DNA of 5,595 nt from contig QAKZ01000029.1 of NCBI GenBank assembly GCA_003150175.1, forward strand, positions 1 through 5,595, given 5' to 3'. Below, piece after piece: positions 1 through 5,595 of the stretch. Source of the stretch: Coriobacteriia bacterium. Lineage in GTDB: Bacteria > Actinomycetota > Coriobacteriia > Coriobacteriales > Atopobiaceae. The notes beneath the pieces were generated by a model. That model was not told the DNA's origin, searched no databases, and saw nothing but the letters and a program-made list of their open reading frames with translations. A program made the position numbers and the translations under genes. Numbering within the stretch: position 1 is the stretch's first letter; each line of letters opens with the position of its first letter.

Positions 1-125
1 AGCGAGAGCGCCACGAGCACCGGCTGCACGGCGAACATCGTGAGCAGCAGGATCGCCGCAAAGAGCGCCGCCGGCACGCACGCGTGACACGCGTCGAAGG
101 CTATGTGCCTTATTGTTCGGCCCAC
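1..125 (-). CDS. ecfT: EcfT-like ECF transporter transmembrane subunit (5' part only)
   Basis: The minus-strand frame is open from a GTG at 125-123 to the left edge and gives 41 residues of a longer protein. It begins MGRTIRHIAFDACHACVP and continues into a hydrophobic helix (about residues 15-41) containing LLLTMFAVQPVLVALS. A short polar head with a histidine just before the first membrane helix, followed by a TMF-x2-PV-type segment, is what I know from the N-terminus of EcfT/CbiQ proteins. These are the scaffold membrane subunits that couple EcfA ATPases to vitamin- or metal-binding S components. GTG is chosen because a TGA lies in frame 27 bases upstream, there is no in-frame ATG before the first helix, and a GAGG-type sequence sits about 7 bases before the GTG. 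The start overlaps the end of the Abi gene by 16 bases. The true ancestral start may have been lost when the Abi gene arrived. The family call rests on 41 residues only, so another polytopic membrane protein is possible. Confidence 0.62.
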   Translation of the reverse strand, partial: MGRTIRHIAFDACHACVPAALFAAILLLTMFAVQPVLVALS

Positions 126-1180
126 GCGTCCGCCTCGCTTCCGTTTTCAGCCTTCGGCACGCCAAGCACTTCTCGCCAACAGTCCGGAAAACCCATAGGC
201 GCAAGCGAAACATTTGGATATGCATCGATAATGTGACCAAGTTCAATCGCCATGTCATTCCAACGATCTGGCCACGTTTGTTCAAAGAGCCGCTTTATCA
301 CAATAAATGTTGGGAATTCCTTATTTGATGCCCAGCGGATGTCCTTGCGCAACATTTTTGGACGTATTCGCATTACACGATTATAAAAGCGTCCCTGATG
401 CGCGCAGAGATTACGCACTGCGCACAAGTGCATCAGCCAGCTTTTTAGGATTGGAGGCCTTTGGCCAAATGCACCGGCGATCGCTTTCGCGGTCGGCGCC
501 GTCCTAAAGTCATCTCGCAGCAGGCCAATTAATGAGGAAACCTGTCCCATTGTCATGACCTCGACAACCGCCCAACACGGGAGGTCGCCGTATTTCTCCA
601 AGTTATGACAAACGCACGGCTCTTGATTCTTTTTCGCCCTTGCTATCTCTTGATCAATTGACGAGAGCAGCCCTCCGTGGCGAGAGCTGTCGGCAAATAG
701 CAGCGAATCCCGATACGCAAGCGGGCCATAGTCGCGTGACAGGAAGTAAGCAAAACTGGTCCGAATTTTGATTTCTATAGGTTGTATAGCAGCCCATAAC
801 CATTGACGCAGCGCAGCATCCAATCGATAGATATCCACGATCGAAGACAGCTCTGTTGCCTTTGCGATTTGGCCATTGTGTTCGAAAGTCATCCAATAAG
901 CGCGAAGGCGATAGTAATTGATGTCTTCAAGCAGTTCTTTTGCTTCGTTCAAATCTGGGCATTCGATGCCCGTCTCGACAAGATGACGCACCTGCTGATC
1001 AACCGAAAGAAAAGGCTTCATTTCTACAAAAAAGGAGCCAGCTTGGTTCGCATCATCGTTTCCGAGAGAGGCGCGCTGGCTACTATTGTCTTTTACTATA
1101 CCCTTCGCAGTTTTAGGTGCAACAGCATCCTCATTTTTGTGACCAGAATCCATCGCCCGTTGGCTGCTGTCCTTGACCAT
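110..1180 (-). CDS. Abi_2 family HEPN abortive-infection protein (AbiD/AbiF type)
   Basis: The protein has 356 residues from the ATG at 1180. Seen in the sequence: KPFLSVDQQ (55-63), then NYYRLRAYW (88-96), IEIKIRT (135-141), LPCWAVVEVMTMG (200-212) and RNLCAH with downstream FYNR (256-268). This ordered set matches the Abi_2 family (Pfam PF07751). RNLCAH is the R-x4-H motif of HEPN ribonucleases. Known family members cause phage abortive infection; cleavage of RNA by this protein in the cytoplasm is inference. The start at 1180 is preferred over an in-frame ATG at 1213 because GGGGAGG lies four bases upstream of 1180, whereas 1213 has no ribosome binding site. A third ATG at 1021 would give the usual core of about 300 residues but also lacks a good site. 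The N-terminal 54 residues are a polar extension with an internal repeat. The gene has lower GC than its neighbours (about 45% in 901-960 against about 73% in 1861-1920), suggesting horizontal acquisition. No antitoxin gene is adjacent. The conserved motifs are all intact, so it is probably functional. Confidence 0.88.
   Translation of the reverse strand: MVKDSSQRAMDSGHKNEDAVAPKTAKGIVKDNSSQRASLGNDDANQAGSFFVEMKPFLSVDQQVRHLVETGIECPDLNEAKELLEDINYYRLRAYWMTFEHNGQIAKATELSSIVDIYRLDAALRQWLWAAIQPIEIKIRTSFAYFLSRDYGPLAYRDSLLFADSSRHGGLLSSIDQEIARAKKNQEPCVCHNLEKYGDLPCWAVVEVMTMGQVSSLIGLLRDDFRTAPTAKAIAGAFGQRPPILKSWLMHLCAVRNLCAHQGRFYNRVMRIRPKMLRKDIRWASNKEFPTFIVIKRLFEQTWPDRWNDMAIELGHIIDAYPNVSLAPMGFPDCWREVLGVPKAENGSEADAWAEQ
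1043..1180 (-). repeat. Internal duplication in the N-terminal extension of the Abi_2 protein
   Basis: Residues 1-19 from the chosen start (MVKDSSQRAMDSGHKNEDA) and 28-46 (IVKDNSSQRASLGNDDANQ) share VKD-x-SSQRA and an Asp/Asn-rich tail. The DNA of the two copies has diverged, mostly at third positions, so the duplication is not recent or has been kept at protein level. It lies before the conserved Abi_2 core. Confidence 0.5.
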
Positions 1181-1184
1181 AGCG

Positions 1185-1191
1185 CCTCCCC
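1185..1191 (-). promoter_or_regulatory. Ribosome binding site of the Abi_2 gene
   Basis: On the minus strand GGGGAGG stands four bases before the ATG at 1180-1178. It is the strongest Shine-Dalgarno match near any of the candidate starts and decides the start in favour of 1180. The spacing is slightly short but acceptable. Confidence 0.65.
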
Positions 1192-1211
1192 ACTCAAATC
1201 TCGTGGCGTTC

Positions 1212-1219
1212 ATTGTATA
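1212..1219 (-). promoter_or_regulatory. Possible -10 element for the Abi_2 gene
   Basis: The minus strand reads TATACAAT, containing TACAAT (five of six to TATAAT), in an otherwise GC-rich spacer. It lies about 32 bases before the chosen start codon, which would leave a short leader holding the ribosome binding site. The region 17 bases upstream (TCTCGT, in the loop of the hairpin) is a poor -35 match, so this is only a candidate promoter. Confidence 0.3.
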
Positions 1220-1222
1220 GAA

Positions 1223-1256
1223 GCGCGGGCGCCGACGAGATTGCCGGCGCCCGCGC
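1223..1256 (-). terminator. GC-rich hairpin, probable terminator of the DUF4430 gene pair
   Basis: Two perfect 12-base arms, GCGCGGGCGCCG at 1223-1234 and CGGCGCCCGCGC at 1245-1256, enclose a 10-base loop. The hairpin begins 27 bases after the stop codon of the smaller DUF4430 gene, the usual place for an intrinsic terminator. On the minus strand the stem is followed by TTCTATAC rather than a run of T, so termination may be partial or factor-dependent. The original T-tract may have been replaced when the Abi gene was inserted. Confidence 0.55.
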
Positions 1257-1282
1257 GCGGATGGCGTATGACGCCAGTCGAT

Positions 1283-2419
1283 CTAGTACTCCACGTTGGC
1301 GTACCACCAGTAGATGGACTCGCCGCCGGAGAGCACATAGCTGGAACACGCGATGTTGGCGACGGTCCCGTTGACGGAGTACATCCACCCGCTCATGCCG
1401 CCGTGTTCCTTCTCGGCAAGGCCGGCGATCGAGCTCACGTACATGCCGTAGCCGGTGGCCTTCGCGTTGAACGAGACGCCGCAGCTCGCCAGGGCGTCGT
1501 AGACGGTCGCGCCCGCGGGAAGCGCAAGCGTGGCCGACGAGCTGCCCGCCCCGGCGGACGAGCCGTCGACGGTGATGCTCACCGTGATGGTCGCGCCCTG
1601 CTGGGAAGAATCGCCCGAGGCAGAGCCGCCCGTAGAGTCGCTCTTCGACGAGACGTTCTTTCCGTTCTGGTCGACCACGCGATAGGTGGTCTTCGTCTTG
1701 GTCAGGGCCTCGCCGTCGACGGTCTTTTTCTGGACGACGGTGATGGCGGAGTCGTCGGGAAGCGTCGGGGCCTCGCCGCCCTGCTGGGCGAAGGCGGGGG
1801 CGTCGCCCAGCAGCGCGTAGGCGTTGCCGCTGATGGCGTAACCCTTCGCCGCGGACAGAAGCGCGGAGGCATCGCCGGAGGTCGGGGCATCGTCGCAGCC
1901 AAAGCGCACGACGAGGCGCACCGCGCCGTTGGCGTCCTCCGAGATCCAGGTCACGTCGGACAGGCCCACGTTCTGCTCGGCGGCCCACTTGGCGAGCGCG
2001 GCCGCGCGGCGGGCGGTCTCGTCGACCATGGCGGGCGCGTCGTCGGTCGTCGCCTGCTCGACCCAGACCCCGTCGGCAGTCAGGACCGCCTTGACGTCGT
2101 CGGCCGCGACCGAGACGTCGGAGCCGTCGAAGCTGAGCCCCGTGCAGGCGGCGGCCACGTCGTCGGCGGTCACCGTGTTCGCGGTCATGGTGACCTGCGG
2201 CGTCGCGGCCGCCTGGCCGTCGGCGGCGGCAGGCTCAGCCACGGTCTGGAGCGCCTCGCCGGAGAGAAACGCGAGCGGGTCGTTGCCCTGCGCGTACTGC
2301 CATGCGGACCAGGCGCAGAAAACGATGGCCACGGCGGCGATAACGGCGACGACCGGGCGCCAGACGCGGGCGCCCTTCTTGCCCTCGTCACCGGGGATAT
2401 TGGAATTAGGCTCGGCCAT
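1283..2419 (-). CDS. Signal-anchored DUF4430 (transcobalamin-like C-terminal domain) protein
   Basis: The protein has 378 residues. A basic stretch (GKKGARVWR, 13-21) precedes one hydrophobic segment at about 22-40, so the protein is probably membrane-anchored with the rest outside the cell. Residues 41-270 are an Ala/Asp/Thr-rich region I do not recognise, with cysteines at 92 and 175. A Ser/Gly/Lys-rich linker at about 255-275 leads to the final domain. Residues 277-375 fit DUF4430 (PF14478): a beta-rich start (ATITVSITVDG), PAGATVYDAL, then GMSGWMYSVNG and GGESIYWWYANVEY at the end. This domain resembles the C-terminal ligand-facing domain of transcobalamin and intrinsic factor; cobalamin binding is not shown here. 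The ATG overlaps the stop of the large surface protein gene by one base, so the two are co-transcribed and probably translationally coupled. Together with the EcfT-like gene on the same strand, this suggests a surface component feeding an importer. The ligand is unknown. Confidence 0.85.
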   Translation of the reverse strand: MAEPNSNIPGDEGKKGARVWRPVVAVIAAVAIVFCAWSAWQYAQGNDPLAFLSGEALQTVAEPAAADGQAAATPQVTMTANTVTADDVAAACTGLSFDGSDVSVAADDVKAVLTADGVWVEQATTDDAPAMVDETARRAAALAKWAAEQNVGLSDVTWISEDANGAVRLVVRFGCDDAPTSGDASALLSAAKGYAISGNAYALLGDAPAFAQQGGEAPTLPDDSAITVVQKKTVDGEALTKTKTTYRVVDQNGKNVSSKSDSTGGSASGDSSQQGATITVSITVDGSSAGAGSSSATLALPAGATVYDALASCGVSFNAKATGYGMYVSSIAGLAEKEHGGMSGWMYSVNGTVANIACSSYVLSGGESIYWWYANVEY

Positions 2420-2427
2420 TACTCCTC
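2417..2427 (-). promoter_or_regulatory. Stop-start overlap (TAATG) with embedded GAGGAG
   Basis: The minus strand reads GAGGAGTAATG. The last two glutamate codons of the large gene form the purine-rich GAGGAG, its TAA stop shares one base with the ATG of the DUF4430 gene, and a further AAGGGGG lies about ten bases before the ATG. GAGGAG is only two bases from the ATG, too close for an ideal free-standing site. Reinitiation by ribosomes finishing the upstream gene is the likely mode of translation. Confidence 0.65.
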
Positions 2428-5400
2428 GTCCCCCTTCCTACGCTTGGCAACAAGCACGACGATGAGCGCCGCGGCGGCCACTGCCATGCCGATGAAGGGC
2501 CAGATGGGAAGCGCACGACTGGACTCAGGAGATACGAAGCCCGCATCGGCGCCGAGGTCGGCCTCACCCTCGGCAGAAGTGGTGGTCGGAGTCGTGCCCG
2601 TCGCCTCGCCGGACGTGAAGCCGGAAAGAAGGGAGGCCTTCTCCTCGGACTCGTTGGCCTCGGCCGATACGTTCGACTTGAGGGTGAGTGCGAGCGTGGT
2701 CTTCTTGCCGCCGTTGCCGGACAGCGAGATCTGCCCGCCGGAGGCGTTGTCCTTCTTTGCGTCGTCGGTCTTGTTGTTGTCGTTCTTTGCGTTCCACTTG
2801 GCGTAGAGCGTCACGTCGGCAGTCACGACGTCCTTGGCAAAGTCCCAGGCCTGCGTGCACGCGGCGTCCTTGTACCAACCGACGAAGGTGAAGCCGGCGC
2901 ACGTGGGCTTGGCAGAGGGCTCAATGGCCAGGTGACCCTGCTTGACGCGCTGAGACGCGGGAAGCTCCACGTCCTTGCCGTTCGCATCAAAGGTCACCGT
3001 ATAGCGCTTGAGGCGCTCACCGTTGCCCTTGATGGCAAAGAGCTTGCCGGAGTCGTTGGTGTAGTAAAGGGAGCCGTCGGAGCCCACCGAGATGGACGAC
3101 ATGCAGTAGTTCTGGTTCGCGGTGTCGGGCGTGTAGAGAAGCTCCGCCTCCTCGTCGCCCACGCGGTAACGATAGATGCCGCCGGGGTTGTTGTTGGAGG
3201 TGAAGAAGACATAGGTCTGTCCGTCCTGGACCGAGACGATGGGCTGGGACTTGACGTCGCCGCCCGCATCGTAACCGTACTGGCGGATATAGTTGCCGTC
3301 GGCCTTGCACACGGCATTCTCGACCTTCATGGTCGCCGCGTCGATAACGGCGATCTGACCGTAGTGGTACTCGTACTTGCCCTGATAACCACCGGTAAAG
3401 CCGTCCACAGACGCGCCGCCCACAATGATCTTGCCGTTGGCGAGGACCGGCGTGGACGTGGAGCTCGCGCCAAACTTGACGCTCGAGACCTCCGAAAGGA
3501 TGCCATCAGAGGAAATCGAAAGCTTGTGGAGCACGCCGTCGTTGCTCGCCACATAGAGCGTGGAACCGTCCGCTAGAACCGTAGCGCGCACGCGGTCGGC
3601 GACCTTGAGGGTCGAGACGACATCGCCTGTCGCCGGGTCAACGGCACTCACCGTGCCCGAGTCGTCGGCGATGATGCCGTAGCCGCCGGCAAACGCCATG
3701 CCGGACCAGTAGTAGCCGGCGGAGTTCTCGTTGGCCTTGTTCCACATGACCTGTCCGTCAGACAGGCGGACGCACAGCAGGTAACCACCGTAGCTGTTCG
3801 ACCAATCGGCGTCGGTTGACCCGAAGTAGGCGTAGCCGTCGCGCACCGTGACGGACGAGAGGGACTGCTGATTGCCCTGGGTTCCGCTAGGCAGCGCGCC
3901 GGTCACCCACTTGGTGGTAAGCGTGTCGACCGTGAGGGCCTGGAGGCGGCCGGAGCTCAACGGCACCAGAATCAGGCCATCGACGTATACCATTCGCGAG
4001 GTCGAGTCGATCGCCGCGGCAAGGGCAGCCTCGCCGTCCTTAACCGTCTCGCCCGTGTCAACGTTCTTCTTGTAGAGCTTGGAGCCGACGGCGATGTAGA
4101 CGTAGTCGCCGACGAGCAGGGGATCGGACACGGACGTGTTCCACTCGGAGGAGTCCTTGAGGGTCGTAACCCACTTGGCCTCGGCGTCGGTGGTGGGAAC
4201 GGGGGCCTCCGTCACCTTGTCGGCGCCCGTGAATCCGGGCCAGTCGCTATCCCAGTTGGGGCCCTGCGCACCGGGGTCGACGACAACACCGTCGACGACA
4301 TAACTGCCCTTAACCCACTTGGCGTAGAGAGCGAGGTCCTTCGAAACAGACGTCGAGAAGTCATACGGACTCTTCAGATCGGCGTCGGCGTACCAGCCGG
4401 CGAACACAAAACCGTCCCGCGTGGGGTCGGCGGGCTTTGTCGCCTTCGCGCCGTCGGCAACGACCTGGGAGTCGACCGCGGAGCCTTCCCCCGTATTAAA
4501 CGTAACCGTATGTGGCAACGTACTAACGGAACCGTCGCCGAAGACCCACTCGATCTTGTCGCCAGCCTTGACGTAATAGTTGACCGCGAGCAGGTTGCTC
4601 TGTTTTCCGTTGATGTAAAAGACCCACCAGCGCCAGTTGCCTTGGGAGTCCTGCGCGCTTCCGAGAGACGTCTGGCCGTTAGGCAGGGCTCCGTCCTTGG
4701 CGGAAATCGTGTACATGCCATCGTCACAGGTCATGCCGTGCTGTTCGAGCACCTTTTTGGTGAGAGCAGCAGCGGTCATGGTCTCGCCCGCCGGGATCGT
4801 CACCTCGGTCTCGGGCACCCAATCGGTGTCGTTTCCCTCCGCGTCGGGACCCATGACCTGCGTTGTGACGGTAATTGCCTTGCCTTCGTTGGGGTCATCG
4901 AGACCAGTGGACCCCTTGATCGCAACCGTCGCGCTTACGTCCTGGTTGGCAAGCTTGGCATAGGTCGGGTTATCCGGATAGCGCTCGGCGTAGCGCGCGT
5001 ACTTCTCGCTGGAGAGGCGAGAGGTAATAGTGACCCTGGTGTTGTACTCGGGCTTCTCGCCAAGAACGAGATTCTCGTGCTTGAGGAGATCGGGGCGGCT
5101 CGATTTAAAGAGGCGATACCCAGCAGTCTCACTCGCGCCCTCAAGCTCCACCGGGACGATGCCCGAGCCCGCAGCGTCGGTGGTCGCCTTGTCGTAGCTC
5201 CATGCGAGCTTACCGTCGGCGTCGAGATACGCCTTCTGGAAGGCGTGCATGTTTGCGGTCACGCCGGCGGCGTCCTGGCCATCGAGGATGGCCGAGGCAT
5301 AGCCCGCCTTGGCGGCCTCCATGAGCTTAAGCTCGTTGTCAAGGTCTGCCTGATCCTGCGGCGCAATCGTGAAATCGAGCGTCTTTGTGGCAGTGACCTC

Positions 5401-5595
5401 AGGGTTGTTCTTATCCGTAACCGTGCAGGTGAGCTTTGTGGAGACGGCGTCCAAGCCGGCCTCGGGACGGTATACCGTGCCCTTGTAGCCGTTGAAGGTC
5501 ACATCGTCGGTACTCGCGGAGTACTCGACCTTGTAGTATTTGCCGTCGACGCCGAGCGTGCTCGTGCGCGGCATCTGGAGGTCGTCGGTCAGGCC
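2419..5595 (-). CDS. Large membrane-anchored surface protein: aBig, DUF4430, InlB repeats and PQQ-type beta-propeller (5' end outside window)
   Basis: The frame is open to the right edge, so the N-terminus and signal peptide are missing. Residue numbers here count from the methionine at 5574, which is probably internal; seven more in-frame codons (GLTDDLQ) precede it. Domains in order: an atrophied bacterial Ig domain (aBig-like) about 1-72; a second Ig-like region about 80-222 (FKSSRPDLLKHENLV); a DUF4430 domain about 230-350 (WRWWVFYINGKQ, KAGDKIEWVFG); an InlB B-repeat about 355-421 (VTFNTGEG, FAGWYADADL, LYAKW); a beta-propeller of PQQ/quinoprotein type about 460-857, with blades such as ATGDVVSTLKV and SDGSLYYTN; a second InlB repeat about 858-927 (FVGWYKDAA, LYAKW); a polar linker; and a membrane helix about 1022-1043 followed by KRRKGDEE. 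No LPXTG sortase motif is present, so anchoring is by the helix. I infer an extracellular ligand-capture or adhesion protein working with the next gene. The propeller need not bind PQQ; no enzymatic residues could be assigned. Confidence 0.88.
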   Translation of the reverse strand, partial: GLTDDLQMPRTSTLGVDGKYYKVEYSASTDDVTFNGYKGTVYRPEAGLDAVSTKLTCTVTDKNNPEVTATKTLDFTIAPQDQADLDNELKLMEAAKAGYASAILDGQDAAGVTANMHAFQKAYLDADGKLAWSYDKATTDAAGSGIVPVELEGASETAGYRLFKSSRPDLLKHENLVLGEKPEYNTRVTITSRLSSEKYARYAERYPDNPTYAKLANQDVSATVAIKGSTGLDDPNEGKAITVTTQVMGPDAEGNDTDWVPETEVTIPAGETMTAAALTKKVLEQHGMTCDDGMYTISAKDGALPNGQTSLGSAQDSQGNWRWWVFYINGKQSNLLAVNYYVKAGDKIEWVFGDGSVSTLPHTVTFNTGEGSAVDSQVVADGAKATKPADPTRDGFVFAGWYADADLKSPYDFSTSVSKDLALYAKWVKGSYVVDGVVVDPGAQGPNWDSDWPGFTGADKVTEAPVPTTDAEAKWVTTLKDSSEWNTSVSDPLLVGDYVYIAVGSKLYKKNVDTGETVKDGEAALAAAIDSTSRMVYVDGLILVPLSSGRLQALTVDTLTTKWVTGALPSGTQGNQQSLSSVTVRDGYAYFGSTDADWSNSYGGYLLCVRLSDGQVMWNKANENSAGYYWSGMAFAGGYGIIADDSGTVSAVDPATGDVVSTLKVADRVRATVLADGSTLYVASNDGVLHKLSISSDGILSEVSSVKFGASSTSTPVLANGKIIVGGASVDGFTGGYQGKYEYHYGQIAVIDAATMKVENAVCKADGNYIRQYGYDAGGDVKSQPIVSVQDGQTYVFFTSNNNPGGIYRYRVGDEEAELLYTPDTANQNYCMSSISVGSDGSLYYTNDSGKLFAIKGNGERLKRYTVTFDANGKDVELPASQRVKQGHLAIEPSAKPTCAGFTFVGWYKDAACTQAWDFAKDVVTADVTLYAKWNAKNDNNKTDDAKKDNASGGQISLSGNGGKKTTLALTLKSNVSAEANESEEKASLLSGFTSGEATGTTPTTTSAEGEADLGADAGFVSPESSRALPIWPFIGMAVAAAALIVVLVAKRRKGDEE

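Noticed and set aside
79..129. Three CACGCGT copies as a regulator-binding array
   Set aside because: The spacing is irregular, the copies lie inside coding sequence, and the motif is easily found by chance in GC-rich DNA. Only the two-copy GACGCGTG junction idea was kept, at low weight.
113..507. Two short plus-strand frames (113-328 and 307-507)
   Set aside because: They lie antisense to the Abi_2 core, including the HEPN motif, and have no recognisable product.
1194..1988. Minus-strand open frame of 264 codons
   Set aside because: It is an alternate frame inside the DUF4430 gene with an extremely Arg-rich product; the DUF4430 frame has a clear signal anchor and domain.
2419..2530. Possible sortase (LPXTG) signal at the C-terminus of the large protein
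   Set aside because: The nearest sequence is ALPIWPF, which does not fit LPXTG. The end is a membrane helix with a basic/acidic tail, so simple membrane anchoring is more likely.
803..2806. Long plus-strand open frame of 667 codons
   Set aside because: It is antisense to the Abi and DUF4430 genes. Its product is Arg/Gly/Val-rich low-complexity sequence with no recognisable domain, as expected for a stop-free shadow frame in GC-rich DNA.
2932..3576. Plus-strand open frame of 214 codons
   Set aside because: It is antisense to the beta-propeller part of the large surface protein and has no family features.
3003..4197. PQQ-dependent dehydrogenase
   Set aside because: The repeats fit the propeller fold, but I see no catalytic or cofactor-binding residues. 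The surface context points to binding rather than a quinoprotein enzyme.

Overview
The window looks like part of a chromosome from a GC-rich, anaerobic, gut-type actinomycete of class Coriobacteriia (Collinsella, Olsenella or Eggerthellaceae relatives). This is inferred from the style of the large membrane-anchored surface protein (atrophied Ig domains, a DUF4430 domain, InlB-type repeats, a beta-propeller), from the DUF4430 gene next to an ECF transporter gene, and from the high GC of those genes. No rRNA or other marker fixes the genus.

All real genes are on the minus strand, so transcription runs from the right edge to the left. (1) 5595-2419 is a very large surface protein whose N-terminus lies beyond the window. 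It carries a DUF4430 (transcobalamin-like C-terminal) domain, a PQQ-type beta-propeller between two InlB B-repeats, and a C-terminal membrane anchor. (2) 2419-1283 is a smaller signal-anchored protein ending in a second DUF4430 domain; its ATG overlaps the previous stop by one base (TAATG). (3) 1256-1223 is a perfect 12-bp GC-rich hairpin, probably the terminator of this pair. (4) 1180-110 is an Abi_2-family HEPN protein (abortive-infection/AbiD-AbiF type), visibly lower in GC than its neighbours. (5) 125-1 is the first 41 codons of an EcfT-like energy-coupling-factor transporter membrane subunit, apparently starting at a GTG inside the last codons of the Abi gene.

My reading is that genes 1, 2 and 5 belong to one surface-capture and ECF-uptake locus. 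DUF4430 resembles the C-terminal domain of cobalamin carriers, so a cobalamin-like or other small ligand handed to an ECF importer is an attractive but unproven hypothesis. The Abi_2 gene looks like a defence cargo inserted into this locus, so that the transporter gene may now depend on the defence gene's transcription and translation. The features most worth a second look are this junction, the unusual domain order of the large protein, and an unrecognised two-cysteine region in the middle of the smaller DUF4430 protein.

No tRNA, rRNA, CRISPR array, transposase or integrase was seen. The only non-coding stretch is 1181-1282 (about 100 bases), which holds the hairpin, a possible -10 box and the Abi ribosome binding site.
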